A stretch of DNA of 59,597 bases from an uncultured Alphaproteobacteria bacterium (GTDB lineage Bacteria; Pseudomonadota; Alphaproteobacteria; RF32; CAG-239): contig CAJUAK010000009.1 in the NCBI GenBank assembly GCA_910584385.1, forward strand, positions 1 through 59,597, in the 5' to 3' direction. Of this stretch, positions 1-8,023 are shown one piece after another. Under the pieces are notes generated by a model, which was given only the letters and a program-made list of their open reading frames with translations, made no database searches and was not told the DNA's origin. The position numbers and the translations under genes are program-made. Within the stretch, counting starts at the first letter, position 1; each line of letters begins with the position of its first letter.

Positions 1-20
1 GGCACCTAAAAGGTGCCTTT
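1..20 (+). terminator. Hairpin, probable terminator of an upstream gene
   Basis: GGCACC, loop TAAAA, GGTGCC, then TTT. The hairpin starts at the window edge, so its gene is outside and the stem may be longer. Confidence 0.45.
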
Positions 21-23
21 CCG

Positions 24-56
24 TAGAACCACGGGTTTACCCGTGGATATCTATTA
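24..56 (+). repeat. IS200/IS605-like terminal hairpin, copy 1
   Basis: The element reads TAGAACC, stem ACGGG, loop TTTA, stem CCCGT, then GGATATCTATTA. The same flanks and loop recur on the minus strand at 41485-41517 with a different but still complementary stem (CCCAG/CTGGG). A GAACC-flanked hairpin with a TTTA loop resembles the right end of many IS200/IS605 elements, where it also forms the 3' end of the TnpB guide RNA. No transposase is next to it. Calling it a transposon end is inference; the covarying pair is seen directly. Confidence 0.5.
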
Positions 57-69
57 GACGTAAAAAACA

Positions 70-97
70 TTGACAATCTCATGTTTTGATGTATACT
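70..97 (+). promoter_or_regulatory. Sigma-70 promoter
   Basis: TTGACA at 70-75, a 16-nt spacer, TATACT at 92-97. Transcription would begin near 104. No convincing gene follows on this strand before the terminator at 403-435. Confidence 0.6.
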
Positions 98-103
98 GAA
101 AAT

Positions 104-435
104 ATGCTGATTGTTTGTGAGGTGTAGGTGTTCTCTGATAACAAGATTCTTTGTTCTTTGAATTCCTATAAAATACAATAAGCAATATAGAAAGCGCTTT
201 TAAGGTGCTTTCTTCAACCTATGACAGATATCCCAGTAAAGGGTCCATCTGTTACGCAGCTGTCTCTGTATGACTAATACACACACACCACAAAACACCT
301 AATCGTTATATGGAGCAGCTGCACCTTAAAATTTTTTCATGGCATTCCAATAGTTTTTATGATTTAAAAATTGTTGATTTTATAAAAAGGTTTTTAAATT
401 AAAATAATTCCGGTATTAACCGGAATTATTTTTTT
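104..435 (+). ncRNA. Possible small RNA between a promoter and a terminator
   Basis: About 330 nt lie between a near-consensus promoter and a strong hairpin terminator. Local hairpins include GAAAGC/GCTTTC at 190-212 and ACAGAT/ATCTGT with an inner CCC/GGG around 224-251. TAGGTGTT near 126 can pair with AACACCTA near 294, which would close a long-range domain. I do not recognise tmRNA, 6S, SRP or RNase P signatures. The only start codon of note (221) opens an 18-codon frame without a well-placed ribosome binding site. A long 5' leader or chance structure remain possible. Confidence 0.3.
403..435. terminator. Bidirectional rho-independent terminator
   Basis: AATAATTCCGG (403-413), loop TATTAA, CCGGAATTATT (420-430), then five T. 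It can end the plus-strand unit starting near 104 and the minus-strand ECF operon whose last stop codon is at 434-436. Confidence 0.8.
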
Positions 436-778
436 AGTTGATATAAATGATTTCGCTATTTTCCATCGGGGCTGACAAACATTTTTTTGTTATTTTTCCT
501 GTCGATTGGGATATTAGAATAAAGCACTTTTTCTCAGGTTCCATATTAAGGTATGTTATGTTTGCATACTGGTTCTGGTTTTGGCTGGTTATTATGCTGC
601 CGATTGCAGCCCCGGCGATGCCGATTGCCAGTCCGGCGACAGGGTCCCAATTATGATGGTGCACGATTTTTGCCGGATGAGGCGGGCGGTAATGGCCAAA
701 ATGGCGCGGGCGATGTCCGGCTAAAGCCGTTCCGCTTATGAGGCTCAGGCATAAGGCGATAAGCAGTATCTTTTTCAT
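434..778 (-). CDS. Small secreted His-rich protein with a glycine-zipper segment
   Basis: This 114-residue protein begins with a clear signal peptide (cleavage likely after GTALA, near residue 20). A His/Pro-rich stretch follows (RPRHFGHYRPPHP, then HHHNW), and then a glycine-zipper-like hydrophobic run (AGLAIGIAGAAIGSII) at about residues 49-64. Two cysteines lie in the C-terminal half. It is the last gene of the minus-strand ECF operon, 11 bases after the Spy-like gene, and a terminator follows its stop. The His-rich part suggests metal binding in the periplasm or outer envelope. That role is inference from composition and context; I do not recognise a named family. Confidence 0.6.
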   Translation of the reverse strand: MKKILLIALCLSLISGTALAGHRPRHFGHYRPPHPAKIVHHHNWDPVAGLAIGIAGAAIGSIITSQNQNQYANITYLNMEPEKKCFILISQSTGKITKKCLSAPMENSEIIYIN

Positions 779-789
779 GTTTGGCTTCC

Positions 790-1221
790 TTATTGATGGC
801 GCGGCGAAGCATTATGCGGCGCTTTGTGGAACGGTTTAGGGTGCTTTTTTTCCCATTTATGCATTTTATTTTTAATTTTTTCAAATTTCTGCCGTTGTTC
901 TTTGGTTAGAATCTTCTCAAATTCCGCCATGTTTGCTTCACGGATTTCATCCATTTGCTTGCGGATTTCAAACATTTTTTCCATAAGCGGCTTAATCTCT
1001 TTTCTGCCTTTTTCATGATTTTCTTCAGCAAATTTGCGTTGTTCTTCGGTTAAGCCAAGCTTGTCTGCCAAAGGATGTTTTTTTGGGCGGTGCATTTGGC
1101 TGCCTTCCATGAAAGGCGGCGGGGGCATATCGTGCTTTTGCAGGGATGACATAAAGAATCCCGCACCAAAGCCAATTGCAAAAATAATTGTTCCGCTGAT
1201 GATTAGTGATGTTTTTTTCAT
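790..1221 (-). CDS. Spy/CnrX-like periplasmic heavy-metal sensor family protein
   Basis: This 143-residue protein has an N-terminal signal anchor (residues about 7-27). A charged, helical domain with two LTxxQ-type motifs follows (LTEEQRKFAEEN near 57, LTKEQRQKFEKI near 105), the hallmark of the Spy/CpxP and CnrX/ZraP superfamily. Met, His and Pro are enriched near the anchor and at the C-terminus (PKPFHKAPHN). The start follows AAAGGAG and lies one base after the sigma-factor stop, so the two are translated together. In CnrYXH-type systems such a protein senses metal and signals to an anti-sigma factor; the context fits, but the ligand is unknown. A simple chaperone or metal buffer is the alternative. 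Confidence 0.7.
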   Translation of the reverse strand: MKKTSLIISGTIIFAIGFGAGFFMSSLQKHDMPPPPFMEGSQMHRPKKHPLADKLGLTEEQRKFAEENHEKGRKEIKPLMEKMFEIRKQMDEIREANMAEFEKILTKEQRQKFEKIKNKMHKWEKKHPKPFHKAPHNASPRHQ

Positions 1222-1222
1222 T

Positions 1223-1717
1223 TTATTCTCCTTTTAAAAATTGCAGTTTTTCGCTTAAGATTTTTCTGGCATTAAAAAGCCTTGATTTTACGGTTCCTAT
1301 CGGAACTTTTGTCTTTTTTGCGATGTCTTCATAGGTCTTTTCTTCAAACTCAAATAAATAAATGACTTCCCGGAGATGTTTGGGCAGGCTGTCAACAGCT
1401 TTCAGAATTATTTTCTGCCTGGTTTTGGCATCTGTTATTTCTTCTTGCGCCGCTGAAACGGCCGTTGTTTCGGAAATGTTTTCATCGGATATGGATAAGT
1501 TTTGTTCGTGCCAGGCGCGGGACCGGAAGTAGTCCCGGCAAAGGTTGGCGGTAATCATGCCAATCCACTGGGAAAATTTTCCCTGTTCCTGGTACTTGTC
1601 TAAATTCTGCCATGTTTTGATGTAAACTTCCTGCTCAATATCTTCGTTATAAGTGCCGGTCAGCTTTTTTATAATTGCTTTTATCCGGCCGCGGTGTTCG
1701 GTAATTATTTGCTTCAT
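1223..1717 (-). CDS. ECF-type RNA polymerase sigma factor
   Basis: This 164-residue protein has only regions 2 and 4, as in extracytoplasmic-function sigma factors. Region 2 includes DIEQEVYIKTWQNL and QWIGMITANLCRDYFR (residues about 25-68). Region 4 includes LPKHLREVIYLFEF and the helix-turn-helix TYEDIAKKTKVPIGTVKSR (about 113-150). Its start codon directly abuts the stop of the upstream membrane protein (TAAATG). It would direct transcription of its own operon and perhaps other envelope-stress genes. A plausible autoregulated promoter lies at 2010-2035. Confidence 0.9.
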   Translation of the reverse strand: MKQIITEHRGRIKAIIKKLTGTYNEDIEQEVYIKTWQNLDKYQEQGKFSQWIGMITANLCRDYFRSRAWHEQNLSISDENISETTAVSAAQEEITDAKTRQKIILKAVDSLPKHLREVIYLFEFEEKTYEDIAKKTKVPIGTVKSRLFNARKILSEKLQFLKGE

Positions 1718-1987
1718 TTATCCCACCATCAGCAGCCCGTAGTCATCAACCGGCATGCCGATCTCTTCAATAGATGAGCCGGTTGCGGCTGAGTGTACGG
1801 AGTTAAATTCATTTTCGCTCAACAGGTAATATTCGTAAGAGGCGCTGTTTTGCGTCATGGGGAAAATGCCGCCCAAACCGAACATGACGGCTAATAGCAT
1901 AAAAGTTCCGGCCATTTGCCGGCGCCGCCTTTTGCGTGTAAAATAAAGCGGCTTGGCTTCTTTGATTAAACTTGAAATATTTTCCAT
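1718..1987 (-). CDS. Short single-pass membrane protein, candidate anti-sigma factor
   Basis: This 89-residue protein has a cytoplasmic head of about 25 residues (ENISSLIKEAKPLYFTRKRRRRQ), one membrane segment (about 26-46) and a short acidic periplasmic tail. The start at 1987 is chosen because AAAGGAG sits just upstream; an in-frame ATG at 2002 would include that site. It lies immediately upstream of the ECF sigma gene and is translationally adjacent to it. Size, topology and position match CnrY-like anti-sigma factors, which bind sigma with a short N-terminal helix. There is no ZAS zinc motif. The anti-sigma role is inference. Confidence 0.6.
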   Translation of the reverse strand: MENISSLIKEAKPLYFTRKRRRRQMAGTFMLLAVMFGLGGIFPMTQNSASYEYYLLSENEFNSVHSAATGSSIEEIGMPVDDYGLLMVG

Positions 1988-2009
1988 GTTTTCTCCTTTC
2001 ATCAGCTAT

Positions 2010-2035
2010 AACGGATTTTAAAACAGGAATGTTCA
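2010..2035 (-). promoter_or_regulatory. Candidate ECF-type promoter of the sigma operon
   Basis: On the minus strand TGAAC is followed after 17 bases by CGTT. This is one mismatch from the GGAAC-N16/17-CGTT pattern known for alphaproteobacterial ECF (EcfG-like) promoters. The leader to the ATG at 1987 would be under 20 nt. It could equally be a chance match. Confidence 0.35.
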
Positions 2036-2147
2036 TTTGCAAAGTTGTTTTTTCTTTCTTTATTCTCTTTACTTTTGTTTTTTCCGGTCATAAATTATTT
2101 CCGCAAAAAAGTCAGATTGTAATGAAACTATAATGGGATAGTTTGAG

Positions 2148-3497
2148 ATGGTTCAGGATATGACAACGGGCAATCCGTTAAAGCTTATTTTAAAATTTGC
2201 TTTTCCCCTTTTAATCGGGAATGTTTTTCAGCAATTATACCAGATTTCGGATATGATTATTGTCGGGCGGCTGCTTGGCGTTAATGCTTTGGCCGCTGTT
2301 GGGGCATCCGCGCCGATTTATTTTGTTATTTTGATGGTTGTTTTTGGTTTTACCAGCGGTTTGACCGTTATTACTGCCCAACGCTTTGGCGCTAAGGATG
2401 AAAAAGGCGTCAGAAATTCTGTTGTCCATTGTTTGGTTGCGGCTTTAAGCTTAAGTGCGGCGGTCAGCATTTTTTGCCTTTGCTTTTTAGAACAGATTTT
2501 AAATGTTATGAATGTGCCGCAGGAAATTATGGAAGATGCCTATAATTTTATTTTTTACTTGCTGTCCGGCATGGTTTTAATTGTCGGGTATAACCTCTTG
2601 TCAGGCATTATCCGCGCTTTGGGTGACAGCCGCACGCCTCTTTACTTTTTGATTCTATCTTCGGTCTTGAACATTATTTTTAATTATATTTTGATTAAAT
2701 ATGTCGGGCTGGGCATTATTGGTTCGGCGGTGGGAACATTATTTGCCATCAGCCTTTCTGTTATTGCTTGCATTTGGTATATTGGGCGGCGTTTTGAAAT
2801 TTTGCGTTTGCGAAAAGAAGATTGGAAATTAAATAAAGGGTTTATGATGGAGCATTTGGATGTTGCTTTTCCGATGTCTTTTCAGTTTTCCATTATTGCC
2901 GTTTCATTGATGATTATCCAAAGCGTATGCAATACTTTCGGGCCGAATGCCATTGCGGCTTTTGCGGCGGCTCTGCGCATTGAGCAATTGGCAACGCAGC
3001 CCTTGTTGGCTTTAGGTTTGGCTATTGCTACATATAGCGCGCAGAATTTTGGTGCCGGAATGATGGGACGGATACGCAAAGGCGTGGCAAATGCGTCGTT
3101 GACGTCTTTGTCAATCAGCATTGTGATGGCTTTGCTGGTTCGGTTCGTGGGTGAGAATATGGTGGATATTTTTATAAAGGAGCCTAATGAAGAAATTATT
3201 CATACGGCGCAGGTTTATCTTAATATTTCAACCTTATTTTATTTCTTTTTGGGACAGATTTTTATTTTCAGAAATTGCCTGCAAGGAATGGGGCAAACAA
3301 AAATTCCGGTTCTTGCCAGCGCTGTTGAATTGCTTATGCGTTCTTTTGCCGCTGTCTATCTGGCGAATCATATCGGATTTTTAGGCGTTTGCTGGGCGGG
3401 GCCGATTGCCTGGATAGGGGCTTCGCTGGTTGTTTCCGTCGGATATTGGCGGTTATTGTGCCAATTTGTGAAAGTTCGGCGGTTTTGTTGGGCTTAG
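2148..3497 (+). CDS. MATE-family multidrug/toxin efflux transporter
   Basis: This 449-residue protein has about 12 membrane segments and typical MATE features: GNPLKLILKFAFPLLIGNVFQQLYQ at the start written in part here as FPLLIGNVFQQLYQ, SDMIIVGRLLG, and the repeat of the same fold in the second half (FPMSFQFSIIAVSL). It would export cationic compounds using a sodium or proton gradient across the inner membrane. A TATAAT box at 2129-2134 would start transcription about 7 bases before the first ATG, so the second ATG at 2160 is a plausible alternative start. It diverges from the ECF operon; a link to that stress response is possible but unproven. Confidence 0.9.
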   Translation: MVQDMTTGNPLKLILKFAFPLLIGNVFQQLYQISDMIIVGRLLGVNALAAVGASAPIYFVILMVVFGFTSGLTVITAQRFGAKDEKGVRNSVVHCLVAALSLSAAVSIFCLCFLEQILNVMNVPQEIMEDAYNFIFYLLSGMVLIVGYNLLSGIIRALGDSRTPLYFLILSSVLNIIFNYILIKYVGLGIIGSAVGTLFAISLSVIACIWYIGRRFEILRLRKEDWKLNKGFMMEHLDVAFPMSFQFSIIAVSLMIIQSVCNTFGPNAIAAFAAALRIEQLATQPLLALGLAIATYSAQNFGAGMMGRIRKGVANASLTSLSISIVMALLVRFVGENMVDIFIKEPNEEIIHTAQVYLNISTLFYFFLGQIFIFRNCLQGMGQTKIPVLASAVELLMRSFAAVYLANHIGFLGVCWAGPIAWIGASLVVSVGYWRLLCQFVKVRRFCWA

Positions 3498-3499
3498 GC

Positions 3500-4759
3500 T
3501 TATTTGCCGGTTATTTTTGACTTTAAGCTGTTCCAGGCCTGTTTCATCCGATAATTTTTTAGATTGTTTTTTTGAGCAAGGACATAAGCGTCTTTTTTGC
3601 TATCATCGTTATCGGTTGCCAAATCGACGCTTGTAAAATAGTTCATGGCGTCTTTTTTCTTTTGGGTGAGTTCGGCGAATGTCTGCTTGGTTTCATTAGG
3701 AAGCATTTCTATAAATTCCTGCTCACGCCCTTCGATGTATTGGTAGAAATTTATGCCGTTCTGGGTAAACATTGCCTTCATTAATTCTTTATGCTGTTGC
3801 GGATGGTCAATGATTCCGGCATAATTTATTTTGCTTAAAGTATATCTTGTCCGGCTTACATTACCGGCAAGATATATATCAAATTTTTCTTTTTTCCAGC
3901 TGTCAAATATGCTATTGATGATGAATGCGGCTTCTTCGCTGGAAATTTTTTCTGATGGTTGGGGATTGCTGTCCAGCCAGGCATAGTAGAAGGAAAAACG
4001 CTCAGTGATAAAATCGCGGTTATAGCGGTTTTCAATATAGTTTTGCCGCTGTTTTAAGAATTGTTTTAAGTTGGCGGCAACTTCATCCATACATTGTTCG
4101 CTGAATTTTGTTTCATAGCTTTGTCCGCATCGCAATAATCCGGCTTTCATGTTTTTAAAATGCTGGCCTTCGTGTTCTTCGGTGGCGTTATATTTATCAT
4201 TATAGACGTTTAATACATTCTGCAAATCTTCATCTTCTGCTTGGAAATAGCGGACGGTGATGCGGTCCCAATTGTTAAAGAACCCCATGGACGGCAGGTC
4301 TGTGATGCTGTCTCTAATATTATAATGGTAATATATATTTTTTGATTTCTTGTCATATGTAACATTGATGGTATCAATTACGGTTTTTGTGCCTGCTATT
4401 CCTTGGCACTGGTTATGGCGTTCATCCCCGATAATTGTGTAATTAGTCGACCGGTTGAAATTTAATTTTTTGTTTGAGGCGTATCGGGCGTACCAAGTGC
4501 CGTTTTCTTTTTTTAACGCGTCAATAAAATCTTCATAGGCGATTGTTGTGCCGTTTATGTTAATATATTGCTGCGGGAAAGGTTCCGGCGTTAATGTTTC
4601 CATAGCATAGAATGTTCCGCCAAGAGATGTAGACAACAGCAACAGGCTGCTTAAAGAAAAATTTTTCAGTTTCTTTTTTCTTATTTTCCGAAACTTTGAT
4701 TTTTCTTTTTTCCATTTGGACTTATTGGGAAAATTTGCGGTTTTATCAGATTTTGTCAT
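3500..4759 (-). CDS. Exported protein of unknown family with an HExxH motif
   Basis: This 419-residue protein starts at the ATG behind AAGAAGG; an upstream in-frame ATG at 4807 lacks such a site. A long basic stretch (about residues 1-32, rich in Lys and Arg) precedes a hydrophobic signal segment (LSSLLLLSTSLGGTFYA). Near the middle is EEHEGQHFKNM, an HExxH zinc-binding motif. About 35 residues later comes MDEVAANLKQF, which could supply a third ligand. The C-terminal part is charged and helical. I do not recognise the family; a secreted zinc peptidase is the best guess. It is monocistronic between convergent or divergent neighbours. Confidence 0.55.
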   Translation of the reverse strand: MTKSDKTANFPNKSKWKKEKSKFRKIRKKKLKNFSLSSLLLLSTSLGGTFYAMETLTPEPFPQQYININGTTIAYEDFIDALKKENGTWYARYASNKKLNFNRSTNYTIIGDERHNQCQGIAGTKTVIDTINVTYDKKSKNIYYHYNIRDSITDLPSMGFFNNWDRITVRYFQAEDEDLQNVLNVYNDKYNATEEHEGQHFKNMKAGLLRCGQSYETKFSEQCMDEVAANLKQFLKQRQNYIENRYNRDFITERFSFYYAWLDSNPQPSEKISSEEAAFIINSIFDSWKKEKFDIYLAGNVSRTRYTLSKINYAGIIDHPQQHKELMKAMFTQNGINFYQYIEGREQEFIEMLPNETKQTFAELTQKKKDAMNYFTSVDLATDNDDSKKDAYVLAQKNNLKNYRMKQAWNSLKSKITGK

Positions 4760-4898
4760 GGCAGCCTTCTTTCGGATAATAATTGCATTATAGCATATTT
4801 TTGTCAAAAATCTACAAAAAATTATGCTTTTAGGATGCTCTACAAAAATCAGAAAAAACGATTATATTGGATTTACCTATCATTTAAGGAGAAAAAAT

Positions 4899-5435
4899 AT
4901 GGTGAAAGAAGTTGTTGTTATTGAAAATACGCATGCCAATATCTGGCACTTGGTTGCCGGCGTTATTATGGCTTTGCTTGGCGTGTTTATTTGGTTTAAT
5001 CCGGCACAAACCCTTTTGGCTTTGGCGCTTTATATCGGCATTGTCTTTATGGTTGTCGGGGTCGGCTATTTTGTCGCTTCGTTTTCTGTCCGTTCGGGAT
5101 GGTATTTAAGCGTAGGAATTTTAGATATGCTGATTGGCTTTATCCTTTTGGCAAATTTGGGCGTAACAGTTGTTTCCCTGCCGATTATTTTTGCCTTGTG
5201 GTGTTTGGCCGTCGGTGTTGCGCAAGTTGCCGCTGCATGGCAGTTGCAGAGGGAAGGGCGCATTTGGGGCTGGAGCCTGGCCGCCGGCCTTTTGGGCATT
5301 GCCTTTGGCTTCATTTTGCTGGCTTACCCTGTTTTGAGCGCAGCAATCATTATCGCCTTAATGGGAATTTATTTCCTGGCTTATGGCATTGTTGAAATTT
5401 TGGAATATTTCTATGCGCGTCGTTTAGCCGCTTAA
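4899..5435 (+). CDS. HdeD/DUF308-family membrane protein
   Basis: This 178-residue protein has six predicted membrane helices arranged as three hairpins with internally similar sequences (GVFIWFNPAQTLLALAL, GFILLANLGVTVVSLP, GFILLAYPVLSAAIII), the repeated pattern typical of HdeD. HdeD proteins are linked to acid resistance in enteric bacteria, with unknown mechanism. The start at 4899 follows AAGGAG. The stop codon shares TTAA with the stop of the convergent CNNM-type gene. Confidence 0.8.
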   Translation: MVKEVVVIENTHANIWHLVAGVIMALLGVFIWFNPAQTLLALALYIGIVFMVVGVGYFVASFSVRSGWYLSVGILDMLIGFILLANLGVTVVSLPIIFALWCLAVGVAQVAAAWQLQREGRIWGWSLAAGLLGIAFGFILLAYPVLSAAIIIALMGIYFLAYGIVEILEYFYARRLAA

Positions 5436-6772
5436 TCTTCTTCAGCTTCCGGTTCTTGGGGGAGGACTTTGTTATGTGTTTTTACCCGGGTAATGCGCAT
5501 ATTGTCCACCCCTAGAACTTCATAACTGCAATAGTCGTCTTCAACCTGGTCGCCGATTTGCGGTTCTCTTCCCAAAAGCCCGAAAACATATCCGCCAATA
5601 GTGCTTTCTTCATGGTCGCCCTGGGGCAGTTTCAAACAGTCAAAAACATCTTCCAGCAAATATAGGCCGTCGAATTCGCAAGTGCAATCATCCAGCTTTT
5701 TGAGCGGCGCTTCTTGCACGCCGTCGTGTTCGTCCTGAATTTCTCCGACTAATTCCTCTAAAATATCTTCCATGGAGAGCATGCCTGCTGTTCCGCCGTA
5801 TTCGTCAACGACAATCGCAACGTGGATGCGCTTGGACATCATCAGGTGCAAGACTTCTGAGATGGATTTATATTCGGGCACGAAAAGAATTTTTCTGACA
5901 ATTTTATTAAGGATGTCTTTGCTGTCTTTATCATCGCAGTGTTCCAGAATATCGCGGATGTGCACCATGCCGATGATGGAATCTTTGTCTTTGTCGCAGA
6001 GCGGATAACGCGTGTGTTTTGTTTTTTTGACAAAGTCCATGACCTCTTCAAAGCTGCTGTCTTTATAGATGCAGTTGATGTCTTGCCGCGGAATCATAAT
6101 TTCATAAGCGTCAATCTCTGAGAAGGTGATGGCGTTTTGAATGATTTCGCCTTCCGTGTCGTCAATAATCCCGTCTTTTTTGGAAGCATCGATAATTAAC
6201 TTGATTTCTTCTTCCGAATGGGCATCTTCATTTTCCGTGGCGGTATTGACGCCGCAGAGCTTTAATATGCCGATTGAGACATGGTCAAAGACCCAGATGA
6301 ACGGAGAGAAAACCTTATTGAACCAATAAAGGAACGGGGCAATTTTCAAAACATAGCTTTCGGTATGGATAATTGCCAGAGATTTAGGAACAAGCTCTCC
6401 TAAAACAACATGCAAAAGTGTGATTAAGCTAAAGGCCAGGCCGAAGCTGATTGAATGGAGCAAAATTTTATTATTTGCAAAAAAGTCGCCGGTTAAATCT
6501 TCAATCAGGCGGGAAACTGCCGGTTCGCCAATCCAGCCAAGCCCGAGGGAGGCCAGGGTAATTCCGAGTTGGATGGCGCTGAGGTATGTGTTCAGATGTT
6601 CGGTTATTTTTAGTGCCGTCCGCGCCCTTTTGTCTCCATTATGGGACAATTCCTCTAATTTGGTGCGGCGGATTTTAACGATTGAGAATTCAGAAACAAC
6701 AAAAAAAGCATTTGCAAAAACTAAAAATAACACCAGGGCGATGTTAATCACATACATATATATCGGATACAT
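5432..6772 (-). CDS. CNNM/HlyC-CorC family transporter (DUF21-CBS-CorC)
   Basis: This 446-residue protein shows the standard order: an N-terminal DUF21 membrane domain of about four helices (residues 1-190, with AFFVVSEFSIVKIRRTKLEEL and VLGELVPKSLAI in short form), a tandem CBS pair (about 210-335, EIMIPRQDINCIY and VDEYGGTAGMLSMEDILEEL), and a C-terminal CorC/HlyC domain (about 350-430). Relatives move Mg2+ or Co2+ or support heavy-metal tolerance. It is often misnamed haemolysin. A second start at 6754 (MYVINIAL) is possible. It is convergent with the HdeD-like gene, overlapping by 4 bases. Confidence 0.85.
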   Translation of the reverse strand: MYPIYMYVINIALVLFLVFANAFFVVSEFSIVKIRRTKLEELSHNGDKRARTALKITEHLNTYLSAIQLGITLASLGLGWIGEPAVSRLIEDLTGDFFANNKILLHSISFGLAFSLITLLHVVLGELVPKSLAIIHTESYVLKIAPFLYWFNKVFSPFIWVFDHVSIGILKLCGVNTATENEDAHSEEEIKLIIDASKKDGIIDDTEGEIIQNAITFSEIDAYEIMIPRQDINCIYKDSSFEEVMDFVKKTKHTRYPLCDKDKDSIIGMVHIRDILEHCDDKDSKDILNKIVRKILFVPEYKSISEVLHLMMSKRIHVAIVVDEYGGTAGMLSMEDILEELVGEIQDEHDGVQEAPLKKLDDCTCEFDGLYLLEDVFDCLKLPQGDHEESTIGGYVFGLLGREPQIGDQVEDDYCSYEVLGVDNMRITRVKTHNKVLPQEPEAEED

Positions 6773-6886
6773 AAAATTAAATCAAATACCTCAAAATTAA
6801 TTACTGTTAATTTATATTTTATATTTATATCATTTTCTTGTCAATGGTTGTAGATATATTCTTAATAAATGATATATTAATATATT

Positions 6887-8023
6887 ATGAATCCTGCTGA
6901 AACCAAATTTAATGGGGCTGAACTTATGTTTGAACTGAAGGCTGGAAAGCTGGAACTTACCCTTAAGGGCGATTACCTGGGGTATGATGATGAAAAGGCC
7001 AAGGGCGCCTTGTTTCAGGCTGCCCAAAATTCCAAAGCCATTTACATTCAAAACGAAGGCCTGGGCAAATGGGATTCAACATTGGTTGTCATATTGTTTC
7101 AGCTGGCGAAGCTGGCTGCGGATAAAAAAATTTCTTACGATTATTCCGAATTGCCGGAAAATTTGCAGCATCTTCTGCATTTGTCTTTATCTGTCGACCG
7201 TCGCCCGCCGCAAAACTTAAGGGTTAAAATTCCCTTTTTGAGCGCCTTGGGCGGTTGGGGCATTGATATTGCTTCAGCTTTTGAAAAGGGTATGGGCTTT
7301 ATTCATCAGGTTAATGTTTCTTTGCTGCGCTGGCTGAAAGGCGCGGCGACGATGCGCCCTGCCGATTTTTGGTTCGCAATGGAAGAATGCAGCTATAAAG
7401 CTTTGGGCATTGTCAGTCTGGTGAGTTTTATGGTCGGCTTGATTCTGGCTTTTGTCGGAGCTGTCCAGCTTAAGACTTTTGGCGCGCAGATTTATGTGGC
7501 AAGCCTGGTCGCGATTGGGATGACCCGGATTATGGGAGCCATTATGGTGGGGATTATCATGGCCGGGCGGACGGGCGCTTCTTATGCGGCAACAATCGGC
7601 ACCATGCAGGTGAACGAAGAAATTGACGCGCTTAAGACCATGGGAATTCCGATAACGGACTTTTTAGTCCTGCCCAGGATTATCAGTTTGGTTATGACCA
7701 TGCCTTTTTTAGCGATTTTGGCAGATTTTGCCGGTATGGCCGGCGGCGGTCTGGTCGGAATTTTGATGTTGGGAATATCCCCGGAGGAATATTGGAAATA
7801 TTCTTTTGAAGCCTTTGGTTTGGGCAATTTTCTGGTCGGGCTGTTCCATGCGGTTGTTTATGGCTTTGTGATTGCATTGTGCGGCTGCTATTACGGGGTG
7901 AATTGCGGCAGAAATGCCGACAGCGTCGGTGTTGCCACAACCAAAGCCGTGGTTTCGGCTATTGTTTGGATGATTGTGGTTACCGGGATTATCACGTTGA
8001 TTTTTGAGGTGTTGGGAATATGA
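6887..8023 (+). CDS. mlaE: MlaE-family lipid ABC transporter permease with N-terminal STAS domain
   Basis: This 378-residue protein has a STAS-like soluble domain at residues about 1-110 and the MlaE/DUF140 permease from about 120. Five or six membrane helices follow, including VGLILAFVGAVQLKTFGAQ, and the conserved loop GAIMVGIIMAGRTGASYAA then NEEIDALKTMGI. The permease moves phospholipid between the membranes with MlaF and MlaD. The fused STAS domain would replace a separate MlaB. The first ATG has no clear ribosome binding site; an ATG at 6926 is an alternative. It heads a four-gene operon with overlapping stops and starts. Confidence 0.92.
   Translation: MNPAETKFNGAELMFELKAGKLELTLKGDYLGYDDEKAKGALFQAAQNSKAIYIQNEGLGKWDSTLVVILFQLAKLAADKKISYDYSELPENLQHLLHLSLSVDRRPPQNLRVKIPFLSALGGWGIDIASAFEKGMGFIHQVNVSLLRWLKGAATMRPADFWFAMEECSYKALGIVSLVSFMVGLILAFVGAVQLKTFGAQIYVASLVAIGMTRIMGAIMVGIIMAGRTGASYAATIGTMQVNEEIDALKTMGIPITDFLVLPRIISLVMTMPFLAILADFAGMAGGGLVGILMLGISPEEYWKYSFEAFGLGNFLVGLFHAVVYGFVIALCGCYYGVNCGRNADSVGVATTKAVVSAIVWMIVVTGIITLIFEVLGI

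Noticed and set aside
221..277. 18-codon frame starting MTDIPVKGPSVTQLSLYD
   Set aside because: It has no well-placed ribosome binding site and overlaps a hairpin; treated as part of the candidate RNA.
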